DNA from: Luteibacter mycovicinus
GTDB taxonomy: Bacteria; Pseudomonadota; Gammaproteobacteria; Xanthomonadales; Rhodanobacteraceae
Reading direction: 5' to 3'
Length of the DNA: 64,000 nucleotides
NCBI RefSeq assembly: GCF_000745235.1
Contig: NZ_JQNL01000001.1
Coordinates: forward strand, 2,232,001 to 2,296,000
Of this stretch, positions 17,778 through 29,062 are shown piece by piece; position 1 is the first letter of the stretch; each line of letters starts with the position of its first letter. Both the position numbers and the translations under genes were made by a program. Below the pieces are notes generated by a model. The model saw nothing but the letters and a program-made list of their open reading frames with translations, searched no databases and had not been told where the DNA came from.

Positions 17778-18287
17778 ATGCCGCATCCGATCAAGCTCGA
17801 CGCCCTCCGGGATCTCGTGTCCAGTGGCGCAGTAAAGACCGCAACGATCCTAGGGGAGAAGGGGGGCTTTACAGTGCATGCCGACGCGGGAAGCAGCGAG
17901 CGCGTACTGACCAATCGCGCGGGTCAGGTAAAGATGTTTGCCACGACCGATACCGCTGTGCGTGAACTCGCACGTGCCGGACTTTCGTCTTTTCTTGTGG
18001 ATATTTCTCAGTATCAGAAGGGCTTGCTCCGCGCTCCGCGCACTGACGTTTCCGATCGCGCAAAACGCGCATCCGAAGCGCTTGAGCACGAACGCTGGTT
18101 CCGGGCGAAGGTGGACGAGGCATTGCAACAAGAGGAACAAGGCGTCGCGACGTGGCATGAGCATGCCGATGTCTGGGAGGATGTAAAGAAGGCGACGGCT
18201 GCGATGGTTGCAAAGCGAAACCTGGAGCCGGTGGTAGCATCGTCTCCCAGAATCGCGAAGACGCGTGGACGCAAAAAAGGAATTTAA
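17778..18287 (+). CDS. Putative antitoxin of a RelE/ParE-type pair
   Basis: 169 residues. The N-terminal domain begins KLDALRDLVSSGAVKTATIL and resembles plasmid partition/stability-associated antitoxin-like proteins seen next to RelE-type toxins; the match is from memory of the family pattern. The C-terminal half is helical and charged (AKRASEALEHERWFRAKVDE) and ends in a basic tail TRGRKKGI. No classic Phd, RHH or Xre DNA-binding motif is obvious. It is the first gene of the pair, with only 2 bp between its stop and the downstream TTG start, and palindromes cover its promoter. Antitoxin function is inferred from context. Confidence 0.65.
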   Translation: MPHPIKLDALRDLVSSGAVKTATILGEKGGFTVHADAGSSERVLTNRAGQVKMFATTDTAVRELARAGLSSFLVDISQYQKGLLRAPRTDVSDRAKRASEALEHERWFRAKVDEALQQEEQGVATWHEHADVWEDVKKATAAMVAKRNLEPVVASSPRIAKTRGRKKGI

Positions 18288-18289
18288 GC

Positions 18290-18637
18290 TTGCTCATCTA
18301 CATGGGGCTCGCCGTAAAGGACCTCATCAGGGCTGCTGCCCACATCGTATCGACTGGCCATCCCGATCCGGACGCCTACCTCAACGGTATCCGCGACCGC
18401 ATCGAAACGATGTACGCGATCAAGAACCCGGGCGTGATCGGACGGCGTGAAGGGACGGTAGAGTGGATGCTCAATCCACCGTCTTATGTCGCGGTGCTTA
18501 AGTGGGCCGGTCCAGACGCCAAAATCTATCGTGTACTTCCGACGGCGCGAATGAAGAAACCTCGGCCACAAATCGGTATCGGCTGCGTGCGCCGTCCTCA
18601 GGATCAGCGACGACGCGTCTCCGGCGGCGCATCGTAA
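18290..18637 (+). CDS. RelE/ParE-family toxin
   Basis: 115 residues from a TTG whose ribosome-binding site (AAAGGA) lies in the end of the antitoxin gene; the next ATG (18302) has none. The fold signature is partly clear: an N-terminal helical segment (LAVKDLIRAAAHIVSTGHPD, then IRDRIETMYAIKNPGVIGRR) followed by the beta-sheet EGTVEWMLNPPSYVAVLKWA and IYRVLPTAR. This corresponds to the usual GR-x-GTRE ... YVVVYRV ... ARQ ending of ParE/RelE toxins. About 20 residues after the expected end overlap the 3' end of the convergent mgtC-like gene by 34 bp. The family poisons gyrase or cleaves mRNA; which applies here cannot be read. Confidence 0.7.
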   Translation: MLIYMGLAVKDLIRAAAHIVSTGHPDPDAYLNGIRDRIETMYAIKNPGVIGRREGTVEWMLNPPSYVAVLKWAGPDAKIYRVLPTARMKKPRPQIGIGCVRRPQDQRRRVSGGAS

Positions 18638-19305
18638 GTCACCGACTTCAATCCTTCGACCGATCGCATCGCATCCGCCAACGTCGCCAGCTGCTCGCGA
18701 CGTACCGGCTTCGCAAAGAGAATCGTCACCACGTCATCGCCATCGGGCTCGCGACGCAGAATCGTTTTCGCAAATGGAAGATGCTGCTCTGCCAGCACGG
18801 TTTCGCAGGCTGACAGCGCATTGGTCCCACTCAACCGTGCGGTAAGCCGCGGGCGCGTCTTCCGCTTGCCCGTAAGCTTGCGCTCGAGCGGCTTGAGCAA
18901 CGCCAGGATGATCCAGATGATCGCCGTCGCCAGAACGGCGGCGACGTAAAGCCCGCTGCCGGCGGCGAGGCCGACGGATGCGACGGCCCACAGGCTTGCC
19001 GCTGTCGTCAGACCACGGACGATCTGGTCGCGTTCGACGAAGAGGATGGTGCCCGCACCCAGGAAGCCGACGCCGCTGATGACCTGCGCGGCGATGCGCG
19101 AGGGGTCGAGAACGACGTGTTCCTGGTTGATGACGTCGGCGAAGCCGAAGGCGGAGACGATGATCGCGAGAGCGGCGCCCACGCCGACCAGCATGTGGGT
19201 GCGCAGTCCGGCGGTCCATTCGAGGCGACCCCGGTTCACGCCGATGATGCCGCTGAGGATGGCGGCGGTGCTCAGGCGGAGGAGGAGGTCTAGCGGGTTC
19301 ATCAC
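18604..19305 (-). CDS. MgtC/SapB-family membrane protein
   Basis: 233 residues. The N-terminal MgtC domain has four to five membrane helices with the conserved AAILSGIIGVNRG, GLRTHMLVGVGAALAIIVSA, ISGVGFLGAGTI and GLTTAASLWAVASVGLAAGS. A soluble C-terminal ACT-like domain of about 80 residues follows. MgtC proteins are linked to growth at low magnesium and to control of ATP synthase in pathogens; environmental homologues are common. It is a single gene, converging on the toxin gene. The second Met (19302) is an equally possible start. Confidence 0.9.
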   Translation of the reverse strand: MMNPLDLLLRLSTAAILSGIIGVNRGRLEWTAGLRTHMLVGVGAALAIIVSAFGFADVINQEHVVLDPSRIAAQVISGVGFLGAGTILFVERDQIVRGLTTAASLWAVASVGLAAGSGLYVAAVLATAIIWIILALLKPLERKLTGKRKTRPRLTARLSGTNALSACETVLAEQHLPFAKTILRREPDGDDVVTILFAKPVRREQLATLADAMRSVEGLKSVTYDAPPETRRR

Positions 19306-19360
19306 GACACTATCGCGTGTCGGGGATCAATGAGCTGTGAGATGGGGGTTTTGCAAAGCA

Positions 19361-19390
19361 CTGGCCCCGGTCATCGTGGACCGGGGCCAG
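19361..19390 (-). terminator. Strong hairpin after the MFS gene
   Basis: Perfect 12-bp stem CTGGCCCCGGTC (19361-19372) with GACCGGGGCCAG (19379-19390) and a 6-nt loop. On the minus strand it follows the MFS stop by about 55 bp and precedes a weak T-rich stretch (TGCTTTGC). Likely terminator of the porin-MFS operon. Confidence 0.55.
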
Positions 19391-19443
19391 GTTGCTTTCG
19401 TCAGCGGGGCTGGCTCCTGCAGGCGCGCGCGGCGCGTTCGGGC

Positions 19444-21108
19444 TCAGTCCTGGAGAGGCGCGTCTTTGGTTTCACGGACGAAGAAGAGGCCGATGACGAA
19501 GGTCATCAGGGCGACCGCGACCGGGTACCAGAGGCCGTAGTAGATGTCGCCTTTCCACGCGACCAGCATGAAGCCGATCGTGGGGACGAATCCGCCGAAC
19601 CAGCCGTTGCCGATGTGATAGGGAAGGCTCATCGAGGTGTAACGGATGCGTGTCGGGAACATCTCCACCAGCCAGGCGGCGATCGGGCCGTAGACCATCG
19701 TGACGTAGAGCACGAGGATCGCCAGCAACAACACCAGCATGGGGTAGTTCGATTGCGCGGGGTCGGCTTTCTCGGGATAACCCGCGGCTTTGACCTGCGC
19801 GCCGATCTTCGCGGTGAAGTCCTTGTTCTGCGCGGTGAACGTCGCCTTGTCGAGCGAACCGCCCTCGAACGACTCGATGACCTCGTCGCCGATCTTCACC
19901 GTCGCCAGCGTGCCGACCGGTGCGGCCGCGTTGGTGTATGGAATACCTTTCTTGGCCAGCACGCTCTTGGCGACATCGCACGAACTGGTGAAGGTCTTCT
20001 TGCCGACCGGGTCGAACTGGAACGTGCAGGCATCCGGATCGGCCGTGACAACGACCGGTGCGGCAGCGGCAGCCGCTTCGACAGCGGGATTGCCGAAGTG
20101 CGTCAGGCCCCGGAAGATCGGGAACATCGTCAGCGCAGCGATCAGGCAACCGGCAAGCACGACGGGTTTGCGGCCTACTTTGTCGGATAGCCAGCCGAAG
20201 AACACGAAGAACGGTGTACCGATGAGCAGCGCGGCCGCGATCAGCAGGTTCGCCGTCGTGCCGTCGATCTTCAGGCTCTGGGTCAGGAAGTACAGCGAGT
20301 AGAACTGTCCCGTGTACCAGACGACCGCCTGCCCCGCCGTCGCGCCGAGCAGCGCGAGGATCACGAGACGAAGGTTCTTCCACTGGCCGAACGCTTCGGT
20401 CAGTGGGGCCTTGGACTGTTTGCCCTCGGCCTTCATCTGCTGGAACACCGGCGACTCGTGCAGCTGCAGCCGGATGTAGACGGACACGCCGACGAGCACG
20501 GCGGAAATCAGGAACGGAATGCGCCAGCCCCAGGCTTCGAACGCTTCGGTGCCGAGCCCGAGACGCGTGCCGAGGATCACGAGCAGCGAAAGGAACAGAC
20601 CGAACGTCGCCGTGATCTGGATGAAACTCGTGTACAGACCACGCTTTCCGTCGGGTGCGTGTTCGGCCACATAGGTGGCCGCGCCGCCGTACTCGCCACC
20701 GAGCGCCAGACCCTGGAGAAGGCGTAGCAGAATCAACAGCACGGGCGCGGCGACACCGATCGTCGAATAGCCGGGCAACACACCGACCAGGAAGGTCGAC
20801 GTACCCATGATGATGATGGTGACCAGGAACGTGTACTTGCGACCGATGAGATCGCCGATGCGACCGAAAACGATCGCGCCGAACGGGCGGACGGCGAAGC
20901 CGGCCGCGAACGCAAGCAGCGCGAAGATGAACTGGCTGGTCTCGTTCAACCCCGTGAAGAACTGCTTGCCGATGAGCGCGGCGAGCGAGCCGTAAAGATA
21001 GAAGTCATACCATTCGAAAACGGTGCCCAGGCTGGACGCGAGGATCACGCGCTTGTGGCTGGTTCCGATGGTGCCGTCAGCCCTCAGGCCGCTTGCGGTA
21101 GTCGCCAT
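19444..21108 (-). CDS. MHS-family (ProP/ShiA-like) MFS symporter with a large loop insertion
   Basis: 554 residues, twelve predicted membrane helices of the metabolite:H+ symporter group. Markers are LGTVFEWYDFYLYGSLAAL in helix 1, the loop GRIGDLIGRKYTFL, the gating region LLRLLQGLALGGEYGGAATY and, in the second half, GWLSDKVGRKPVVLAG. Residues of about 345-450 form an inserted, mainly hydrophilic domain with two cysteines (PDACTFQFDP and SSCDVAKS) between helices 8 and 9, probably outside the membrane. Typical members are about 430-450 residues, so the insertion explains the extra length. It is 12 bp behind the DcaP-like porin and divergent from acs, consistent with uptake of acetate or other organic acids. 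The substrate is inferred. Confidence 0.85.
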   Translation of the reverse strand: MATTASGLRADGTIGTSHKRVILASSLGTVFEWYDFYLYGSLAALIGKQFFTGLNETSQFIFALLAFAAGFAVRPFGAIVFGRIGDLIGRKYTFLVTIIIMGTSTFLVGVLPGYSTIGVAAPVLLILLRLLQGLALGGEYGGAATYVAEHAPDGKRGLYTSFIQITATFGLFLSLLVILGTRLGLGTEAFEAWGWRIPFLISAVLVGVSVYIRLQLHESPVFQQMKAEGKQSKAPLTEAFGQWKNLRLVILALLGATAGQAVVWYTGQFYSLYFLTQSLKIDGTTANLLIAAALLIGTPFFVFFGWLSDKVGRKPVVLAGCLIAALTMFPIFRGLTHFGNPAVEAAAAAAPVVVTADPDACTFQFDPVGKKTFTSSCDVAKSVLAKKGIPYTNAAAPVGTLATVKIGDEVIESFEGGSLDKATFTAQNKDFTAKIGAQVKAAGYPEKADPAQSNYPMLVLLLAILVLYVTMVYGPIAAWLVEMFPTRIRYTSMSLPYHIGNGWFGGFVPTIGFMLVAWKGDIYYGLWYPVAVALMTFVIGLFFVRETKDAPLQD

Positions 21109-21120
21109 GTCGGTCTCCGA

Positions 21121-22611
21121 TCAGAACCGGTAATTGCCGTTGAGCGTGAACTCGTTGCCGGCGGTCTTCTGCCGGCCGAGGCCGTTCGCCGTGGTCGAGT
21201 CGAGGTTGGCGTGGATCCACTCCACACTGAAATCGAACGGGCCCGTGGTGTATTGCAGGCTCGCCGCCTTTTGTCGGTTCTTTAGCAAGCCCGGGGTATT
21301 GGCGGCACGCCAGCGAAGCACGTCGTCCTTATCCGGCTTGCTCACCGAGGCGAACGCGTAGACCGTCCAGTGCGTGTCGAACTTGTAACCCGCCTGCAGG
21401 TAGCCGCCCTTGTCCTTGATGTCGCCGAACTGCGAGAGGTCGCCGAACAGTTCGCCGATCGCGTTGCCGGTATAGACCACGCTCTTGAAGATGAACTGAC
21501 CCGGTGTCCACATACCGCCGACTTCGACCGCCGTGCTCTTGAGGCTGCTCTTGATCGGCGTGGGGGTCAGGCCGTCGACACCGTGCAGGTCGACCTTGCT
21601 GTAGTGACCGGCGGTGAAGACCTGCCAGTTGCTGCCTTTCGCGGTGAGGCGCGCCTCGATCTGCGGCTTGAAGCCCGCATTGCCCGCGGTCTGGTAGTTC
21701 GTCGTCGCCGTCGCGCCAGGACCATTCCAGCTGCCCTGCAACACGGCCATGTCGAAGCGCCACCTGGTGCCTTCCGACCCGTGATTGAGGTCCTGCATCC
21801 AGACGACGCCCGGGAAACGCCAGCCGATCACGCCGCTGCCATAGCCGAGCGGAAAGGCGATATGCGAGAGCGACTGGGGGATGTAGTCGAGTGGGAACAT
21901 CAGGTCCCACATCTGGCCGATGCGGAACGTCGTGCCAGCGTTCGCGTTGGTGATGTCCATGTAGGCCTGACGCATCCGCAGTTCCGGCTGCGATCCGGCG
22001 TAGGCGCCGGTGCCGTTGAAGCCGCCGAAGAAGTCCATCTCGATGCGGCCACTGCCAGCCCAGTTTTCGTTGAACTTCGCGCCGGTGAAGTCGAGCCAGA
22101 AGCGGGTGTTGCGCACATCGACGCCGCTGACGCGGCCATCGGCGCGGTTCGCCCCGCCGGCGGGAATCGGATACTCCGAGTTGGCGCCGTTACCATAGGT
22201 GTACGCCTTGTTCTGCGTGAAAGCACTGGCGTTGATGAAGCCGTGCAGTGCGAGCGAGACGCCGGGCGCGGTGCCGGTGGTGAAGGCCGGTTTGGCAGGC
22301 ACCGTGGCCACGACCTTCTCGACCTTCGTTACCTTCTCTTCGGTCTGCTGCGACTGCACCTGGGCGGCCTGCGCCGTCGTGGTGGCCTCGGAGGTCGCGG
22401 CTTTCTGCTCCTGGATCATCGCCTTGAGCTCGGCGAGCTGCTGCTCGAGCTGGTTCACCCGGGACTCGAGCTGGGCTTCGCGACTCGTGGTTTTTTTCGA
22501 CCTGGTTTGCGCCTGGGCGAGGTCGGGAACGACCGCCATCGGCAGCATCAAGGCACAGGCGACACTCAGGGCGATGGCCTTGCGGCCACCGGAACGGTTC
22601 GTCTTCATCAT
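21121..22611 (-). CDS. DcaP-like trimeric porin
   Basis: 496 residues from the first of two adjacent ATGs; the second (22608) has better spacing to GGGGAG. Signal peptide with cleavage after QAQ (about residue 35). A coiled coil of about 60 residues follows (LESRVNQLEQQLAELKAMIQ), then a 16-strand-type barrel from LALHGFINASAFTQN to the C-terminal FTLNGNYRF with terminal Phe, as in outer-membrane proteins. The coiled-coil-plus-barrel layout is that of DcaP, a porin for dicarboxylates in Acinetobacter. It is the first gene of a two-gene operon with the MHS symporter, transcribed divergently from acs. Outer-membrane uptake of carboxylates is inferred. Confidence 0.85.
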   Translation of the reverse strand: MMKTNRSGGRKAIALSVACALMLPMAVVPDLAQAQTRSKKTTSREAQLESRVNQLEQQLAELKAMIQEQKAATSEATTTAQAAQVQSQQTEEKVTKVEKVVATVPAKPAFTTGTAPGVSLALHGFINASAFTQNKAYTYGNGANSEYPIPAGGANRADGRVSGVDVRNTRFWLDFTGAKFNENWAGSGRIEMDFFGGFNGTGAYAGSQPELRMRQAYMDITNANAGTTFRIGQMWDLMFPLDYIPQSLSHIAFPLGYGSGVIGWRFPGVVWMQDLNHGSEGTRWRFDMAVLQGSWNGPGATATTNYQTAGNAGFKPQIEARLTAKGSNWQVFTAGHYSKVDLHGVDGLTPTPIKSSLKSTAVEVGGMWTPGQFIFKSVVYTGNAIGELFGDLSQFGDIKDKGGYLQAGYKFDTHWTVYAFASVSKPDKDDVLRWRAANTPGLLKNRQKAASLQYTTGPFDFSVEWIHANLDSTTANGLGRQKTAGNEFTLNGNYRF

Positions 22612-22776
22612 GGTCTCCCCAACCATTGGCAGGGCGAGCATGTGGCAGGCCCATGACGCGTGCCATTGGCCAAAGGTCGAACCTCGACCAAAGTCGTAGC
22701 CGCTTCGCAGCTTTATGTTGCGCCGCGAGGCTAAACTTCGGGCATAGCCAATACGCCATCGTCTCCAGGAGCATGC

Positions 22777-24717
<1,941 letters not shown>

Positions 24718-24722
24718 TCCGC

Positions 24723-25382
24723 ATGTCCGATGTCATCATCGCCGACGACCATCCTCTGTTCCGCGATGCCTTGCAGCGCGCGGTGCTTGCCGCGTTACCT
24801 GACGCCACCGTGCACACGGCCGACAGCGTACCCGCCTTGTTCGCGGTGATCGAGTCCGTCCCGGATGCGGACCTGTTACTGATGGATCTGCATATGCCCG
24901 GCGCGCGCGGGTATTCCGCGCTCGCGCACATTCGTGGGCAGTATCCAGGCCTGCCCACCATCGTGGTCTCCGGTCATGAGGAAGCACAGGTCGCGCGTCG
25001 GGCGCTTGCGCACGGTGCCTCGGCCTATATTCCGAAGTCCGCGGCGGTCGATCAGATCGTCGAAGCGGTGCGCACCGTGCTCGACGGCGACGTGTGGCTG
25101 CCTCATCAGCTGGTCGGCGGCAATGTCGAACTGAAGCCTGACGAGGCCGACGTCGCGGCACGCGTCGCGTCGCTCACACCGCAGCAGTTTCGCGTGCTGA
25201 ACATGATTGCCGAAGGGTTGCTCAACAAGCAGATCGCTTATGACCTTGGAGTATCCGAGGCGACCGTCAAAGCGCATATGACGGCCATCATGCGCAAGCT
25301 CGGCGTGTCCAACCGTACTCAGGTCGCCCTGGCGGCGAGTCATCTGGATGTGGAGAAGGAGGCGTTTCCCGGCGCCAATTAA
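24723..25382 (+). CDS. crbR: LuxR-type response regulator, CrbR-like
   Basis: 219 residues. The receiver domain (1-120) starts MSDVIIADDHPLFRDALQRA, with the acidic pair DD and phospho-Asp in LLLMDLHMPGARG. The switch Ser/Thr lies in IVVSGHEEA and the Lys in AYIPKSAAV. The LuxR/GerE HTH (about 150-210) reads LTPQQFRVLNMIAEGLLNKQ and VSEATVKAHMTAIMRKLGVS. It begins 5 bp after acs on the same strand. Together with the convergent symporter-kinase gene it matches CrbR, which activates acs in Vibrio and Pseudomonas. The symbol rests on context and domain layout. Confidence 0.85.
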   Translation: MSDVIIADDHPLFRDALQRAVLAALPDATVHTADSVPALFAVIESVPDADLLLMDLHMPGARGYSALAHIRGQYPGLPTIVVSGHEEAQVARRALAHGASAYIPKSAAVDQIVEAVRTVLDGDVWLPHQLVGGNVELKPDEADVAARVASLTPQQFRVLNMIAEGLLNKQIAYDLGVSEATVKAHMTAIMRKLGVSNRTQVALAASHLDVEKEAFPGAN

Positions 25383-25474
25383 GAGCGTCGCGCGCAGGGC
25401 GCGCTCCTACATTTATGTGCATCGCACGCAAGACGCGCTGCTACCTGTAGGAGCGCGCCTTGCGCGCGACGCTC
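25383..25474. repeat. GTAG REP pair between crbR and crbS
   Basis: Inverted 28-bp arms (25383-25410 and 25447-25474) with one mismatch, ending in the CTAC/GTAG hallmark of GTAG-type REP elements, separated by 36 bp. They fill the convergent gap and could act as a bidirectional stop or mRNA-end hairpin. Confidence 0.85.
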
Positions 25475-25479
25475 TTCCA

Positions 25480-28400
25480 TTACGCCGCATTCGACCCTGC
25501 GCGCTTGGCCAATGCCACCAGCATCGCCCGCAATGCCGCCGGCCTCACCGGCTTATGCAGCAACGGATAACCCAACGCCCGCGCACGCTGTTTCAACTCG
25601 GTACTCCCGTCCGCCGTCACCATCGCCGCTGGCGGCATCGGTGCGACTTTCGTTCCCATCAGCCGCAACGCCTCGAGCCCGTCCATCTCATCGCTGAGAT
25701 GGTAGTCCGCAAGGATCAGATCCACGTGCGTTCTCGACAGGATATCGAGCGCCGTCGGCAGGTCGATCGCTACACGACAATCGACGCCCCAGCGACCGAG
25801 CAAAGCCTGCATCCCGTCCAGGATCGTGTCGTCGTTGTCGAGACACAGCACCGTCAATGGCAGCTGCTCACCACCGCCGGGCCGCGCCATCGCCGGTGCG
25901 CGCTTACGTGAGACCGATGCCGTGCGCGGCACCGTGATGCTGAAGCAGCTACCGCGTCCGACGCGCGAGCGAAGTCCCAGCGGATGCTCGAGAATGCCGG
26001 CGAGGCGATCGCAGATCGATAGCCCGAGGCCCAGTCCTTTTTCACCCCAGGGCGACGGTCGCTCGAGGCGCTGAAACTCACCGAAGATGCGTGCCTGCTG
26101 TTCTTCCGCGATGCCTGGGCCACTGTCCCAGACCTCGATGCGAAGATGTTCTCCGACATGGCGGACGCCGAGCAGTACGCCACCCGAACGCGTATAGCGG
26201 AGTGCGTTCGAGAGGAAATTCGCGACGATACGGCGCAGCAGCTGTGCATCGGATCGCACGGACAACGACGAAGGAACCACACGCAGCGTGAGGCCACGCT
26301 GTTCGGCTACGACGGCGAACTGCTGTTTCAGTGAGTCGAACAGATCGGCCAGTGCGAACGGAACGACCTCGGGGCGGTAGCTGCCCGCATCCAGCCGTGA
26401 CACATCCAGTAGCGCGTCGAGTAGATCTTCGGCAGCGCGGAAGGATGCGTCGATGCGCTCGGCCAGCCCGGCCGCTTCACCATCCAGGCCAGGGTGTTGT
26501 CGCAATGCGGAGGTGAAGAGACGCGCGGCGTTCAATGGCTGCAACAGATCGTGACTCGCGGCCGCGAGGAAGCGTGTCTTCGACGCGTTCGCCGCTTCCG
26601 CATCGCGACGCGCCATCGCGGTGGCGTTGAGCGCTTCGGACAGCTCGGCCGTACGGTCTTCGACACGCTGTTCCAGTGTCTCGTTCGCGTCGATCAGCGC
26701 CTGTTCGACCGACTTGTACGCGGTGACGTCCGTGAACGTTGTGACGAATCCACCGCCGGGCAGGGCGCGTCCGCGCATCTCGATGACGGTGCCATCGGGA
26801 CGCACGCGGGAAAACACATGGGGCGAGCCCGCCCGCATGTAGCGAATGCGTTTGGCGACGTGTTCGTCGACCTCGCCCGGTCCGCACTCGCCCAGCTCGG
26901 CGTTCCAGCGAATGAGATCGGCGACGGGAAGGCCGACGTACACCATCCCGTCCGGGTAGTCGAACAGTTCCACGTAGCGGCGATTCCACGCGACCAGACG
27001 CATGTCGCCGTCGACCACGCTGATTCCTTGCGAGACGTTTTCGAGCGTGGTGGCTAACAGCTCGCGGTTGAAACGCAACTCCTGCGATGCCTCGTCGAGC
27101 AGCGCCATCGCTTCGGCGATATCCAGGCCGGTACCGGAGAGGGCGCCCATGAGAATGCGGCGCGCGCTGGCGGCGCCGACGGCGCTGGCTAACAGTCGCT
27201 CCGTGAACTGAATCAATGGTCGATCGGCGGCGTCCGACGGGGTGAGGGTGACACCGTGGCGCTCACCGTACTCGTGGAAGGCACGTGCGGTGACGCGCTC
27301 GCCGACGATGCGACCGGCGATCGTGCCGAGGTCGCGAACGGTGACGCGGCCGCGCCAGTCGCCCGCGCCACCGACGCTGCGCACGAACGGGTCCACGAAG
27401 AGCGCCGCATGCAGGCGTTCCGCCACGCTGGGTCGAAAACGCAGCGAGATGAAGACGAGGCAGCCGACGTTGATCAGCAACGACCAGAACGTGCCGTGCG
27501 TCACCGGCTCCCATCCGGTCAGGTGGAAGAGCTCCGTCGGCTTCAGCCAGCCGATGCCGAACGGACCTTCTTCCATCCACGGCGTGCCGAGCCACCCCGC
27601 ACGCGTCATTGCCGGTAGCAGCAGGGTATAAGCCCAGACGGCGAAGCCGGCGAGCAAGCCGACCTGCACGCCCGTGCGACTGGCACCGCGCCAATAGAGC
27701 GCCGACACGATGGCGGGAGCGAACTGGGCGACCGCGGCGAACGACAGCAGACCGGTCGCGGCAAGGTTCTCGGCGTCCGCGATGATCCGATAATAGATGT
27801 ACGCAAGCGCCGCAAGGCCAACGATCGCGATGCGGCGGATCAGCAGCACGGTGTTCGACAGATCGCCACGTTTCTCGAGGTCGAGGCGACGGATGCGCAA
27901 CAGCGCGGGCATGACCAGGTCATTGCTGATCATCGTCGCGAGGGCGACAGCGGCGACGATGACCATGCCGGTCGCCGCGGAAAACCCGCCAACGAAGGCG
28001 AGCAGCGCCATGCCGCTATCGCCCAGCGCCAGTGGAAGATTCAGCACCCACGCGTCCAGGTGCCCACCCCGGACCTGACTCAGGCCCATGCCGGCGCTGA
28101 CGATGGGAAGCACGGCGGCGGAGATCAGGATCATGTAGATCGGGAACAGCCATCTTGCACGGCGCAGATCGCGTGGATCTTCGCATTCGACCACGCCGAT
28201 CTGGAATTGACGGGGCAGGCAGAACATCGCGCAGAAGGCGAGCAGGGTCTGTGCGACAAACCCGGGCGGCAGGCTGCCTTTCTCGATCTGGAGCACCGGC
28301 GCGCGAAGCGTTTCCTGCAATCCGGGACCATGCATGCAGGCATAGATGCCGATGGCGACGAAGGCCAGCAGTTTGACCAGCGACTCCACCGCGACGGCGA

Positions 28401-28965
28401 GCATCATGCCGTGGTGGTGCTCCGTGGCGTCGATGTTGCGCGTACCGAAGAGGATCGCAAAGACCGCGAGGAGGGCGGCACACCATAACGCGGTGTCGCC
28501 GAACCACCATGCCGAGTTACCGGCACCGAGCACGGCAAACGACATCGCCACGGCTTTGAACTGCAGCGCGATGTACGGAATGATCGCGACGACGGCGATG
28601 ATGGCGACGAGCGCGGCGAGACCGTGCGACTTGCCGAAACGCGCGGCGATGAAATCGGCGATCGAGGTGATGTTGCGCTCGCGCGCCACGAGAACGAGAC
28701 GCTGAAGCAGGCCGAATCCGAAGACGAACAGCAACAGCGGACCAAGATAGATCGGGAGGTAGGAGAGGCCGGACCGTGCCGCGGTGCCGACCGCGCCATA
28801 GAACGTCCACGACGAACAGTAGACAGCGAGCGCCAGGCTGTAGACGAGCGGGCGCAGTCGAGGCTGACGGGGATACAGTGGCCGCCGGTCACCGACGTAC
28901 GCGATGACGAACAGCAGCCCCACGTACAGAAGGGCCACCAGCAGCAGAAGCCAGCCTGCGATCAC
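25480..28965 (-). CDS. crbS: Sodium/solute symporter-fused hybrid histidine kinase, CrbS-like
   Basis: 1161 residues. An N-terminal SLC5/PutP-like membrane region of 12-13 helices (1 to about 550, for example LVYSLALAVYCSSWTFYGAV) precedes a PAS region (ISVVDGDMRLVAWNRRYVEL), a coiled coil, HisKA with the phospho-His in FLAAASHDLLQPLNAARL, HATPase_c with N-box ANFLSNALRYTRSGG and G-boxes, and a C-terminal receiver with Asp in LILADYHLSDEMDG. This is the CbrA/CrbS architecture. The start is GTG 28965, preceded by GGGGAGCACCATTC; any longer start would run over the divergent PPTase gene. It converges on crbR-acs, so acetate sensing and control of acs are the likely role. The substrate of the transporter part is unproven. 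Confidence 0.88.
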   Translation of the reverse strand: MIAGWLLLLVALLYVGLLFVIAYVGDRRPLYPRQPRLRPLVYSLALAVYCSSWTFYGAVGTAARSGLSYLPIYLGPLLLFVFGFGLLQRLVLVARERNITSIADFIAARFGKSHGLAALVAIIAVVAIIPYIALQFKAVAMSFAVLGAGNSAWWFGDTALWCAALLAVFAILFGTRNIDATEHHHGMMLAVAVESLVKLLAFVAIGIYACMHGPGLQETLRAPVLQIEKGSLPPGFVAQTLLAFCAMFCLPRQFQIGVVECEDPRDLRRARWLFPIYMILISAAVLPIVSAGMGLSQVRGGHLDAWVLNLPLALGDSGMALLAFVGGFSAATGMVIVAAVALATMISNDLVMPALLRIRRLDLEKRGDLSNTVLLIRRIAIVGLAALAYIYYRIIADAENLAATGLLSFAAVAQFAPAIVSALYWRGASRTGVQVGLLAGFAVWAYTLLLPAMTRAGWLGTPWMEEGPFGIGWLKPTELFHLTGWEPVTHGTFWSLLINVGCLVFISLRFRPSVAERLHAALFVDPFVRSVGGAGDWRGRVTVRDLGTIAGRIVGERVTARAFHEYGERHGVTLTPSDAADRPLIQFTERLLASAVGAASARRILMGALSGTGLDIAEAMALLDEASQELRFNRELLATTLENVSQGISVVDGDMRLVAWNRRYVELFDYPDGMVYVGLPVADLIRWNAELGECGPGEVDEHVAKRIRYMRAGSPHVFSRVRPDGTVIEMRGRALPGGGFVTTFTDVTAYKSVEQALIDANETLEQRVEDRTAELSEALNATAMARRDAEAANASKTRFLAAASHDLLQPLNAARLFTSALRQHPGLDGEAAGLAERIDASFRAAEDLLDALLDVSRLDAGSYRPEVVPFALADLFDSLKQQFAVVAEQRGLTLRVVPSSLSVRSDAQLLRRIVANFLSNALRYTRSGGVLLGVRHVGEHLRIEVWDSGPGIAEEQQARIFGEFQRLERPSPWGEKGLGLGLSICDRLAGILEHPLGLRSRVGRGSCFSITVPRTASVSRKRAPAMARPGGGEQLPLTVLCLDNDDTILDGMQALLGRWGVDCRVAIDLPTALDILSRTHVDLILADYHLSDEMDGLEALRLMGTKVAPMPPAAMVTADGSTELKQRARALGYPLLHKPVRPAALRAMLVALAKRAGSNAA

Positions 28966-29062
28966 GAATGGTGCTCCCCGGTTTGCACAGGTCGATTCTA
29001 GGGCTTTGCGGCGACCGTTGCAGGACTTGCTCCAACGCCCGATACGAAGCAGCATCGTCGGA

